From Thermoanaerobacterales bacterium (GTDB lineage Bacteria > Bacillota > Thermosediminibacteria > Thermosediminibacterales > Tepidanaerobacteraceae): a stretch of DNA of 13,301 nt. Made by a program: the position numbers and the translations under genes. Location: the NCBI GenBank assembly GCA_012839145.1, contig DUNY01000110.1, forward strand, positions 1 through 13,301, written 5' to 3'. Every line of letters begins with the position of its first letter. The stretch's first letter is position 1. Below, piece after piece: positions 1-6,803 of this stretch. The notes below the pieces were generated by a model. The model did no database searches. It was not told the origin of the DNA and worked only from the letters and a program-made list of their open reading frames with translations.

Positions 1-12
1 ATGATTACCATG

Positions 13-37
13 TTTCCCCTTTTTTCAAAAAGGGAAA
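13..37. repeat. AT-rich inverted repeat near left edge
   Basis: An imperfect inverted repeat with a TTTCCCC-T6 left arm and an AAAAAGGGAAA right arm, so the arms pair apart from one bulged C. It lies about 80 bases beyond the stop of the alkD-like gene. It could be part of a terminator or the end of an element continuing to the left. Nothing else in the first 119 bases was recognised apart from the weaker hairpin at 100-118. Confidence 0.35.
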
Positions 38-99
38 GATTAAAGGGGTTTTAGGTATGTTTTTAAATTGTCTATATTTAAAATTCCCTTTAGCAAATC

Positions 100-118
100 G
101 GTTTTTTAATAAAAAACC
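100..118 (-). terminator. Weak hairpin directly after the alkD-like gene
   Basis: A perfect inverted repeat of GGTTTTTT and AAAAAACC around a 3-base loop, starting 2 bases beyond the stop codon of the minus-strand alkD-like gene. Its position suits a transcript 3' end. The stem has only two GC pairs and no good U-tract follows, so it is a poor classical terminator. Confidence 0.3.
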
Positions 119-119
119 A

Positions 120-833
120 TTATATAAATCCTTTTAAGAATTTCTGTCTTAATTCCGGTTCAAACTTTTCTATAGCATAGCGCAACATAGTCCGAGGCAT
201 GATTTTATAATTATCCTTGAGGAAACTATATTCAACATTAAAATCCTTATTGCCAATCTCCCTTAGCATCCAACCTACTGCCTTGTGTATAAGGTCATGT
301 TCATGGTCCAATAATATCTCCGCTATTTTTAATGTATCATCAAATTTGCCCTGTTTTATGAAATAAAAGGTCGACAATATGGCGATTCTTTGTTTCCACA
401 AATCCGGTGTTCTGGCCATATCGTATAGTATTGATTTGTCTTTATCGATAAGGAATGCACCCAAAATATTTGGTGCGGAGGAGTCAACCAAATCCCAGTT
501 ATTAATCGACTCAATTTTATTTAAGTATGTACCCACAATAACTTTCCTATCCCGTTCATCCTTGGCTTTCTCAAATCTGTAAACCAACATGAATAGGGCG
601 GTAAGGCGATATTCATGAATGGGTTCATTCAGCAATCTTTCAACATCTTTTATATCAATGACTTTATAGTGCTTTTTGGCAATTTTTCTTTGATGAGGTA
701 CTGCGACACCTATGAAACGGTCTCCCTCACCATAACCGCCTTTAAAAGCTTGAAAGAAGTGGGGCAGGTAAGCAGCTTTTTCATCATCAATATACTTATT
801 AAGTTCTTGTTTGATCTGTTCAACATTACTCAA
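120..833 (-). CDS. alkD: AlkD-like DNA alkylation repair protein
   Basis: The 237-residue product matches AlkD-type HEAT-repeat DNA glycosylases, which excise positively charged alkylpurines such as 3- and 7-methyl adducts without base flipping. Visible landmarks are NNWDLVD (W113, D117), R149 in WKQRIAILST, and W188 in KAVGWMLREIG. These fit the Trp, Asp, Arg and Trp that line the DNA-binding groove of Bacillus cereus AlkD. Length is normal for the family. The start is a TTG (831-833) preceded by AGGAG with a 10-base gap. The gene follows a 54-residue membrane-protein gene and tag on the same strand, with 32 bases between it and the small gene. This suggests an alkylation-repair operon. I see no defect. 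Confidence 0.9.
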   Translation of the reverse strand: MSNVEQIKQELNKYIDDEKAAYLPHFFQAFKGGYGEGDRFIGVAVPHQRKIAKKHYKVIDIKDVERLLNEPIHEYRLTALFMLVYRFEKAKDERDRKVIVGTYLNKIESINNWDLVDSSAPNILGAFLIDKDKSILYDMARTPDLWKQRIAILSTFYFIKQGKFDDTLKIAEILLDHEHDLIHKAVGWMLREIGNKDFNVEYSFLKDNYKIMPRTMLRYAIEKFEPELRQKFLKGFI

Positions 834-865
834 AACGATTTCACTCCTAACTACAGTTTTTTCTT

Positions 866-1030
866 TTACTTGTCATCCAGTTTATCAATTGCTAAACATA
901 TTAAACCGATGGATAATAAAATTATGGCATTTTTGCCTTGATCTTGCCTTATTATGCTTAAAACAAGTGTTGCAACACCCATAGCCAATGCAACTGCTTT
1001 AAAAATTACTTTTTTAAAGCTCTTGTTCAT
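866..1030 (-). CDS. Small two-helix membrane protein, 54 aa
   Basis: A short gene encoding 54 residues, starting MNKSFKKVIFKAV and ending AIDKLDDK. It has a basic N-terminus, a hydrophobic stretch at about residues 8-27, a short polar turn (RQDQGKN, 28-34) and a second hydrophobic stretch at about 35-48. It is therefore probably an inner-membrane hairpin with both ends in the cytoplasm. Its ATG overlaps the stop codon of tag by one base (TAATG), and AGAAGG lies about 7 bases upstream, so translation is probably coupled to tag. The alkD-like gene follows. No family was recognised and its role is unknown. The overlap, the ribosome site and the coherent membrane topology argue for a real gene. 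Confidence 0.72.
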   Translation of the reverse strand: MNKSFKKVIFKAVALAMGVATLVLSIIRQDQGKNAIILLSIGLICLAIDKLDDK

Positions 1031-1611
1031 TATTCTACCTTCTTTCTCATTTTGTTAATTTGGTCATATCTAAAACAATCTATTATATGATCATTAATTA
1101 ACCCGGTTGCTTGTAGATGAGAATATATAATAACCGGGCCAATAAACTCAAAACCTCTCTTTTTTAAGTCCTTGCTTATTACCTCAGATAATTCGGTTTT
1201 CGCGGGAATCTCAGATTCATTCTTCCAAGAGTTAATGATGGGTTTATAATCAACAAACTTCCAAATATATTTACTGAAACTGCCAAATTCTTTTTGAACC
1301 TCAATAAATCTTTTAGCATTATTGACCGATGCCCTTATTTTCTTTTCATTTCTGATTATACCTTCATATTTCATTAACTCTTCAATTTTTCTATCATCAA
1401 ACTTGGCTACTGTGATGGGGTTAAAATTATCATATGCTTTCCTATAGCTTTCTCTTTTTCTCAAAATGGTCAACCAGCTTAGACCTGCTTGGGCAGATTC
1501 CAGCACCAAAAACTCAAACTGTTTCCTGTCATCAAATACCGGAACACCCCATTCTTCGTCATGATACTTAGTATAGAGCTCATCGTTTTCACACCAAGAA
1601 CATCTTTTCAT
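1030..1611 (-). CDS. tag: DNA-3-methyladenine glycosylase I
   Basis: A 193-residue Tag protein, a helix-hairpin-helix superfamily glycosylase that removes 3-methyladenine from alkylated DNA. The N-terminal MKRCSWC and YHDEEWGVP, with the C-terminal LINDHIIDCF, supply the zinc-snap ligands C4, H17, H175 and C179 at the same numbers as in E. coli Tag. E38 and W46, in the ESAQAGLSW segment, match the adenine-recognition residues. The ATG is preceded by AGGGAG with an 8-base gap. Its stop overlaps the next start (TAATG), linking it to the small membrane protein and then the AlkD-like gene. The 154-base gap upstream separates it from a hypothetical gene on the same strand. No convincing promoter was seen there, so cotranscription is possible. 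Confidence 0.95.
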   Translation of the reverse strand: MKRCSWCENDELYTKYHDEEWGVPVFDDRKQFEFLVLESAQAGLSWLTILRKRESYRKAYDNFNPITVAKFDDRKIEELMKYEGIIRNEKKIRASVNNAKRFIEVQKEFGSFSKYIWKFVDYKPIINSWKNESEIPAKTELSEVISKDLKKRGFEFIGPVIIYSHLQATGLINDHIIDCFRYDQINKMRKKVE

Positions 1612-1765
1612 TACAACATCTCCCTGAATTGCTTTATACCTGTTTTTCTGATTCGCATGTTAAATTACCTTTCCTCTGTTCTCCAAAATATTCTTTTTCT
1701 TATAAATCACATCTTGGTTTATATTTACCACTCATCTCTTTTCTTGCTAAAATGCTCAATTGTTT

Positions 1766-2506
1766 TTATATGACTTCCTTTATCTTTTCAGATGCTATTA
1801 ATAGCCCGTCGTAGCTTATTCTGCCGTTGCCGAAAAATGGGGTGGTTAGAAACCTAATTGAGCGACCCCCTTCTAATCTTATTTCATATAAGGCGTATGA
1901 TTCACTCCTGTAATTCCATGCCTTTAAGAGGCTTCCTCTCTGTCCAAAATACTTTATAAATTTTTCTGATAAAATATGTTCATATGATACCACTAAGTCA
2001 ATATCTGAATTCTCTTCAAGGGTTCCTTGAATTAATGCAAACCTTCTTGGAATTACCTCCCTGTGGTATTCTTCAACTGATCTCCAGACAGTTTGATAAT
2101 CTGATATGTCATTCTTACTTCTTTTGGGAAGCGGTAGCAATTCAGCCATAAAGTGATTTGATGATAAAGAGCCTAATAGCTTGCTGTAAAACACAAAATC
2201 GTTTACAGTATCTTTATTAACCGGTTTATCATCCATTCCTAATAAAAATGCAGCCATGTATCTCCAAACACAAGGACCTTTAAAACTTTCCAACGGTATC
2301 TGATATAGCTCCTCCCATACGGTTTGAAAATCCATCCCTAGATTATAACCACTTCTCAGTTTTAAACTTTCTTCCAATGTTTTTGTCGCTTGTCGCCATA
2401 TCTCTGCTCCGCCTTCTTCTGTTCCTATAAACCAATATCGACCATTCACATTCCCATACCCTAACCAATTATATAGACAAGACCTCACCAACTTTTCAAA
2501 TTGCAT
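1766..2506 (-). CDS. Hypothetical protein, possibly UDG-superfamily-like
   Basis: A 246-residue protein that I do not firmly recognise. It has a hydrophobic strand ending in a turn, YWFIGTEEGG (24-33), a central LLPLPKRS (123-130), a late strand DLVVSYEHI (170-178) and RFLTTPFFGNGRISYDG (218-234). The spacing loosely resembles uracil-DNA glycosylase superfamily proteins, which have an N-terminal IGxxPG-type loop and a late HPS-type loop, but the key residues do not match exactly. The neighbouring tag and alkD-like genes on the same strand make a base-repair role attractive. That is inference. No signal peptide or membrane segment was seen. The ATG follows a near-ideal AAAGGAGG with a 7-base gap, so translation is probably strong. 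Confidence 0.8.
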   Translation of the reverse strand: MQFEKLVRSCLYNWLGYGNVNGRYWFIGTEEGGAEIWRQATKTLEESLKLRSGYNLGMDFQTVWEELYQIPLESFKGPCVWRYMAAFLLGMDDKPVNKDTVNDFVFYSKLLGSLSSNHFMAELLPLPKRSKNDISDYQTVWRSVEEYHREVIPRRFALIQGTLEENSDIDLVVSYEHILSEKFIKYFGQRGSLLKAWNYRSESYALYEIRLEGGRSIRFLTTPFFGNGRISYDGLLIASEKIKEVI

Positions 2507-2553
2507 ACTTATCCTCCTTTCGTACCTTTTGATTACTACCTTACGGAGTCCAC

Positions 2554-2563
2554 AACGCGCGTT
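2554..2563. promoter_or_regulatory. GC-rich palindrome, possible operator
   Basis: The perfect palindrome AACGCGCGTT stands out in very AT-rich DNA, 48 bases upstream of the minus-strand hypothetical gene. Its position fits an operator or a regulator site for either divergent unit. There is only one copy here and its function is speculative. Confidence 0.25.
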
Positions 2564-2805
2564 ACATTTATCACTTAAAATCCTTCAAGAGCACAAAACA
2601 CTTAAGGTAAGCAAGGTGGATGTTTTTTTCTCTTATTTTAAGATACATATATATTCAGTCACCTGCTTCATCAATTTCTTTTACTTAGGCGCCAAACTAA
2701 TTTATAAAACCATTTTTCGGTCTTATATTTATTTCCATACAAATCATTTACTAATGTTCTCAGTTATAAATTCGATGATAAATACAAAATTCCTCCAAAA
2801 TTGAA

Positions 2806-2811
2806 TATAAT
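2806..2811 (+). promoter_or_regulatory. Candidate -10 element for the methyltransferase unit
   Basis: A perfect TATAAT on the plus strand, with no good -35 hexamer at 16-18 bases upstream. If used, transcription would start near 2818 and leave a leader of about 80 bases before the TTG start at 2901. In AT-rich DNA such matches arise by chance. Confidence 0.3.
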
Positions 2812-2900
2812 TATCAGAATTTACCGCATGATTTATCCAACATAGCATGGTCATTTTGGACAAACCACTCTACATATGTATTAAAGAGGGGGTGGTTATA

Positions 2901-3710
2901 TTGACTTTAGCGAACCTGTCTTTAGCAGAGTTTGGCGATGAACACAAAATCAGCGGTCGTGACTGGATTAAATATTCCATAAGTGTTTGGGATGATAAAA
3001 AATCCAATGAAGAAAGAAGCTTAGCTCATCCTGCATTGTTTCCGGTCAGTTTAGTGAGCAAACTTATAAAAATTTATACTCGGTGTAATGAGGTTATATT
3101 AGATCCCTTCGCAGGCGTAGGCAGCACATTGGTTTCGGCGGCACTGTTAAATCGCAGAAGTATTGGGTTTGAATTGAGTGCGGAGTTTTCATCTATTGCA
3201 CAAGAAAGATTAAAGAACTTTACTGTATTTAATAGGTTAATTAATGAGTCCAGCTTTAAGATGAGCGAATTTATTCCGAAAAACTCCATTGATTTTTGTA
3301 TCACATCTCCACCATATTGGGATATCCTAAATCGCAAGAGGACCGCGGACTATAAAGATATTAAAAACTATGGTGACAGTGAGGAAGATTTGGGAAATAT
3401 AGGTGACTACAATGAATTCTTAGGTAAATTGGAGTTTGTATTGAAACAAGTTTTTGATTGCCTGAAAGAAAACAGGCACTGCGTTTTGATTGTAATGGAC
3501 ATAAGGAAAAAAAGTAAATTTTATCCCTTTCATATAGATGTTACAGAAATAATGCAGTCCATCGGATTTGAATTGGAAGATTATATAATCTGGGACCGGA
3601 GGCAAGAATACAACAATTTAAGACCTTTGGGTTACCCAACGGTATTTAGGGTTAATAAAGTACATGAATATATTTGTATCTTTAAAAAACCGAAGGTAAT
3701 ACAATGTTAA
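2901..3710 (+). CDS. Site-specific DNA methyltransferase (N4-C or N6-A)
   Basis: A 269-residue amino-methyltransferase that transfers methyl from S-adenosylmethionine to an exocyclic amino group in DNA. In order it has HPALFP (43-48, motif X side), the AdoMet loop DPFAGVGST (68-76), an acidic GFEL (89-92), and the catalytic TSPPYW (135-140). It ends with HEYICIFKK (255-263). The AdoMet motif precedes the catalytic motif, so the order is not that of beta-class enzymes. SPPYW is common in N4-cytosine enzymes but does not exclude adenine. I chose the TTG at 2901 because GAGGGGG lies 8 bases upstream. An in-frame ATG at 2847 would add 18 residues but has no ribosome site. The last 7 bases overlap the next gene. 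The target sequence cannot be read from the protein. Confidence 0.9.
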   Translation: MTLANLSLAEFGDEHKISGRDWIKYSISVWDDKKSNEERSLAHPALFPVSLVSKLIKIYTRCNEVILDPFAGVGSTLVSAALLNRRSIGFELSAEFSSIAQERLKNFTVFNRLINESSFKMSEFIPKNSIDFCITSPPYWDILNRKRTADYKDIKNYGDSEEDLGNIGDYNEFLGKLEFVLKQVFDCLKENRHCVLIVMDIRKKSKFYPFHIDVTEIMQSIGFELEDYIIWDRRQEYNNLRPLGYPTVFRVNKVHEYICIFKKPKVIQC

Positions 3711-4579
3711 ATTGCCTTTTAGATGACTTGGCTTTTCTTTTTGGATTAACCTGTGGTCGAGGTAGTTTGGATTATTCCGAGAAAAGCTTAAAAATAAATG
3801 TGCCTTTTAAATCAATTGAAGCGGTTGGCATAAACAAAAAATATAACCAAAAGGATAAGCTAATTATCGGTCTTGACTATATGGTAAATCTCTTGGGAGA
3901 ATTTACGGGAAAACATGTAAGAAAGATCTCTTCCGGCTCAGCTATTACAATAAGTATCCTTTTTCAAAGTAATACTCATACATGGCAATCATTGACCGCT
4001 TTTTTTAATGGCAGGGATAGTTTTCAAAACTTCATGCTTCCGGAAGATTTTTTCAGTGCTCCGCGAAACTTAAAACTCAACTTTCTGCGCGGGTTCTCCG
4101 ATGTGGCCGGTTTTATTCGCAAAAGTAATTATGATCGGTCAAAAAGGTACAGAGTATATCTGGAAATTCCAAACGCCAACTGGCATCTCCCAATTCAAAT
4201 TTGCAGGTTGTTACAGGACCCCGAGATTCGTGTCCCGGTTCAAACGATAACTTGGGGTCATCCAAATATCAGGGGTAAGGGTAACTGGGCAAAAGAGCAC
4301 CAGATAAAAATTTACACAGAATATTTTGGAAAAATTGGTTTTACCATAGATTTTAAAAATGAAATCTTAGAAGAACTTGCAAACGCAAATATATCAAACT
4401 TCGGTTTTAAGCAGCCTTCTTTCTGCAATCCTATGAATAAGAAGATTTTAAAACAAAAAATTTACACTGATAGCGTAAATTCTTCAAATATCCACGAATC
4501 AATTAGGGGACAGCATTTTAATGCCTTTTGGCAAATATGTACATCTCTGGGTTGTTATAAATGTAAAAGGCAAGCATAG
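3704..4579 (+). CDS. LAGLIDADG-like protein linked to the methyltransferase
   Basis: A 291-residue protein with two motifs that resemble LAGLIDADG helices: LAFLFGLTCGRGSL (9-22) and LNFLRGFSDVAGFIRK (125-140). Each is followed by beta-rich sequence, as in a monomeric two-repeat homing-endonuclease fold. The position normally holding the catalytic acid is R19 in the first and A135 in the second, so classical cleavage is unlikely. It may bind DNA, as WhiA does with its inactive LAGLIDADG fold. The C-terminus has IRGQHFNAFWQICT and a small Cys-rich tail (C279, C284, C287). The ATG overlaps the methyltransferase stop by 7 bases, with GAAGG about 7 bases upstream, so the two are translationally coupled. 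It may be a partner nuclease, a specificity factor or a regulator. The fold call rests on motifs only. Confidence 0.82.
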   Translation: MLNCLLDDLAFLFGLTCGRGSLDYSEKSLKINVPFKSIEAVGINKKYNQKDKLIIGLDYMVNLLGEFTGKHVRKISSGSAITISILFQSNTHTWQSLTAFFNGRDSFQNFMLPEDFFSAPRNLKLNFLRGFSDVAGFIRKSNYDRSKRYRVYLEIPNANWHLPIQICRLLQDPEIRVPVQTITWGHPNIRGKGNWAKEHQIKIYTEYFGKIGFTIDFKNEILEELANANISNFGFKQPSFCNPMNKKILKQKIYTDSVNSSNIHESIRGQHFNAFWQICTSLGCYKCKRQA

Positions 4580-4632
4580 CCAACTTAGTTACTCAACCAA
4601 GTCTAACCCGTGCCAAAATCAAACATTATGTC

Positions 4633-5544
4633 TTATGCTCCGATGAACTTCTTAAACCTAGTCTCCAGTCTGGCCTGGTCAGGCCAGAGTTTTCTATTTC
4701 GGGGCAGTATAATTCTTTTGTCATGAAGCTGTTGTATGCCGTATTTCAACATTGGACCATCCCTCTCCCAGCGAATATCTTCCCTAACTATTATCTTAAA
4801 ATCCGGACTTACGCCGATAAAGTTACTGTCAAAAGCAGCATGGTGAATCTTGCATAATGACAATCCATTACTGACAGTCGGCTCACCCAACTTATCAGAG
4901 TCGGGAATAATATGGGCTGCATCGAGAAGTTCCGTATGTTTAAGTCTACAGAAGGCACACTGTTCCCTATACGCTTCTAACACTCTTTCTCGAAACGTCT
5001 TTTGATGCAATCTCTGCCTAATTGTAGAGGTAATATATTTTCTCTTGAAATACATATCTGTCTCAGCTATTTTGGACTTGTGTTCAGAGGATTTATTTAT
5101 ATGTTCATGAATCGAGGCTGAATCATCTACAGCCACCGTGAATGATAGTCGACCCGGATCATCTCCTATTATAAACACCGGCCATACCGCAAGATACTTC
5201 CCTCTAACTATACCATGAAAATAAATAAGTGGTGTTTGTTCACGCATTGCCTCTCTCAACCCAACATTATCCCGGTGCTTAGGATCTGTACCTCGATAAC
5301 GGTATAGTAAAAAACCTTCGTTTGAAAAAGCATCATCATAAGGCCCACCCGCAACAGTTGTAATGGATATAGGGATCTGTTCAAAGATTTTGGGTTTCCA
5401 TATTCCCTGTGGCCCAACGAGTGTTATTTTTTGACCCCTAAACTCGAAGCCCTGTTCAAGAAGCTTACGAGGAAGCACATCCCCGTGAATACGAACTTGA
5501 TCTTCCAACCATTTGAAGGCCGTAAGCCTTATAATTTCTTCCAT
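4633..5544 (-). CDS. HNH endonuclease with N-terminal sensor-like domain
   Basis: A 303-residue protein with a C-terminal HNH nuclease domain. It has a CAFC zinc knuckle (C196, C199), LLDAAHIIPDSD with H211 as probable general base, N226, and SLCKIHHAAFD (C231, H234, H235). The N-terminal half (about 40-140) is a separate beta-rich domain with GPYDDAF, LLYRYRGTDP, DNVGLREAM, and PLIYFHGIVRGKYLAVWPVFI. Proteins of this build are common as HNH endonucleases in actinobacteria and other bacteria. The N-terminal domain may be a PUA/SRA-like base reader, suggesting modification-dependent restriction, but this is inference. The ATG follows GAGGTGAG by 6 bases. It ends 53 bases from the end of the convergent LAGLIDADG-like gene. 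Confidence 0.88.
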   Translation of the reverse strand: MEEIIRLTAFKWLEDQVRIHGDVLPRKLLEQGFEFRGQKITLVGPQGIWKPKIFEQIPISITTVAGGPYDDAFSNEGFLLYRYRGTDPKHRDNVGLREAMREQTPLIYFHGIVRGKYLAVWPVFIIGDDPGRLSFTVAVDDSASIHEHINKSSEHKSKIAETDMYFKRKYITSTIRQRLHQKTFRERVLEAYREQCAFCRLKHTELLDAAHIIPDSDKLGEPTVSNGLSLCKIHHAAFDSNFIGVSPDFKIIVREDIRWERDGPMLKYGIQQLHDKRIILPRNRKLWPDQARLETRFKKFIGA

Positions 5545-5620
5545 GCAAAACTCACCTCAAAACAGGTCCTATAAACCGATAATAGGGAGGATCATTTAAA
5601 AAGTTATTACTGCAAAATTG

Positions 5621-5788
5621 TCACTTATCGATTAGTTCGATAGTTTTTGAAAAACTCCTTTTAATCTTTCTAATAAATACTACAATTTCATCTATATAGT
5701 TCTTTGCTTTTTTAAATACAGGTTTCGTTCGTGCTACATCTTTCATTTGATCAATACAGTTTAAGACTGTGTCAATTATTGTGTACAT
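5621..5788 (-). CDS. Doubtful small ORF, 55 aa
   Basis: A reading frame of 55 residues beginning MYTIIDTVLNCIDQMKD and rich in Lys and Ile, with no recognised family and a predicted mostly helical character. The ATG at 5788 is preceded at 7 bases by GGAG, which is the 3' arm of the terminator hairpin at 5791-5812. A GTG at 5803 would add 5 residues but lies inside that hairpin. It sits 76 bases upstream of the HNH gene on the same strand. The location after a terminator and the lack of homology make it uncertain. The rest of the gap between the HNH and phzF-like genes holds only the terminator and about 80 bases of 3' untranslated sequence. Confidence 0.35.
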   Translation of the reverse strand: MYTIIDTVLNCIDQMKDVARTKPVFKKAKNYIDEIVVFIRKIKRSFSKTIELIDK

Positions 5789-5790
5789 AT

Positions 5791-5812
5791 AAAAACTCCG
5801 CACTTAGCGGAG
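5791..5812 (-). terminator. Rho-independent terminator of the phzF-like gene
   Basis: On the minus strand a perfect 6-base stem, CTCCGC and GCGGAG, encloses a 5-base loop and is followed at once by TTTTT. It lies about 85 bases beyond the stop of the phzF-like gene and should end its transcript. Confidence 0.85.
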
Positions 5813-5895
5813 ATAGAAAGATTTCTTACACGATAATTCTTACCCTTCGCCTGCCCTAGAGCCGGATAAGATTCGGCTACAGCACCTAGCAAGAC

Positions 5896-6675
5896 TCAAT
5901 CAAATAAATCTCCCTCAATTACCGTTACAGCCTTTCCGGAGATTAGAACTCTGTCATTTACCACTTCCACTTTCAAGATGCCGCCCCGCTTTGAAGCCTG
6001 GTAAGCTGTAAATGTACTCTTGCCAAGCCTTTCCATCCAATAAGGTCCAAGGCAGCAGTGGGCCGATCCGGTCACGGGATCCTCCGATATACCCACATTT
6101 GGAGCAAAAAATCTTGACACAAAGTCATATTCTCTTGACTTTGCCGTAACAATAACTCCTCTTGCCGGGATTTTTGAGATCATGATTAAATTAGTATTCA
6201 TAGATCTCACGATTTCCTCTGACTCAACTTCCACTAAAAAATCAAATATGTTTTTTCCCACATAGACAGGTTTTACTCCAAGGGCACTGACTAATTCATC
6301 CGGAGGTTCTGTCTTACTTTCCGGTATTGCGGGAAAGTTTAATTGGATCCAACCATCCTTATATTCCGCCGTGAGTAGGCCGCTTTTTGTGGAAAACTTG
6401 GCTGTTTTGTCTTTCTGCAAATATCCTTTATCCCATAATATATGAGCACCGGCTAAAGTCGCATGGCCGCATATATCAACTTCGGCAGTGGGTGTAAACC
6501 ACCGCAAGTCAAACTCTTCTCCCCTTCTGAAGATAAATGCCGTTTCAGATAAATTCATCTCACCGGCGACGTTTTGTAACCACTCATCATCTTTTTGCGC
6601 CTCAAGTATACAAACTCCGGCGGGGTTACCTGTAAAAGGCCGTTCTGTGAAGGCATCAACTTGATAGATTTTCAT
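5896..6675 (-). CDS. PhzF-family isomerase/epimerase-like protein
   Basis: A 259-residue PhzF-like protein with the diaminopimelate-epimerase fold of two similar halves. Landmarks are VDAFTERPFTGNPAGVC (6-22), the catalytic Glu in LSETAF (E44), FTPTAEVDICGHATLAG (60-76) and the second-half loop EDPVTGSAHC (198-207). Members isomerise small acidic or amino acid-like molecules. In phenazine producers PhzF isomerises dihydro-hydroxyanthranilate, but no phenazine genes are here, so the substrate is unknown. Length is normal and the key residues are intact. The ATG follows GAGGAGG by 8 bases. It appears to be a single-gene unit with a candidate promoter at 6755-6760 and a terminator at 5791-5812. 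Confidence 0.92.
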   Translation of the reverse strand: MKIYQVDAFTERPFTGNPAGVCILEAQKDDEWLQNVAGEMNLSETAFIFRRGEEFDLRWFTPTAEVDICGHATLAGAHILWDKGYLQKDKTAKFSTKSGLLTAEYKDGWIQLNFPAIPESKTEPPDELVSALGVKPVYVGKNIFDFLVEVESEEIVRSMNTNLIMISKIPARGVIVTAKSREYDFVSRFFAPNVGISEDPVTGSAHCCLGPYWMERLGKSTFTAYQASKRGGILKVEVVNDRVLISGKAVTVIEGDLFD

Positions 6676-6754
6676 TATGCGTTTCCTCCTCGTTTTCTTC
6701 GAAGATGACTTTATTCTTATTCTATTTGAAACTTTGGAACAAGCAAAGGTGGAG

Positions 6755-6760
6755 ATTATA
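6755..6760 (-). promoter_or_regulatory. Candidate -10 element for the phzF-like gene
   Basis: A perfect TATAAT on the minus strand about 80 bases upstream of the phzF-like start. The -35 region 16-18 bases further upstream is poor, so this is a moderate candidate. No other promoter was seen in the gap. Confidence 0.4.
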
Positions 6761-6803
6761 AAATATGATTTGCTTTAATGACTATAGATATCAATAGAAA
6801 TTA

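Larger units (their letters stand above)
2507..2900. other. AT-rich divergent intergenic region
   Basis: About 390 bases separate the start of the minus-strand hypothetical gene from the preferred start of the plus-strand methyltransferase. It must hold the promoters of both. It contains the palindrome AACGCGCGTT at 2554-2563 and a perfect TATAAT at 2806-2811. A plus-strand reading frame inside it (2529-2804) has no ribosome site and a low-complexity hydrophobic product, so I do not call it a gene. Confidence 0.6.

Noticed and set aside
2529..2804. Plus-strand reading frame of 91 residues in the divergent intergenic region
   Set aside because: It has no ribosome site, an AT-driven composition rich in Phe, Ile and Tyr, and no recognisable domain. 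The strand bias fits chance in AT-rich DNA.
2847..2900. Upstream ATG start for the methyltransferase
   Set aside because: No ribosome site precedes it, while the TTG at 2901 has GAGGGGG at good spacing and conserved sequence begins after it.
5850..5890. Possible structured RNA in the phzF 3' region (AGCCG and CGGCT inverted repeat)
   Set aside because: The stem is only 5 pairs with a 9-base loop and no U-tract. The real terminator lies further downstream, and no RNA family was recognised.
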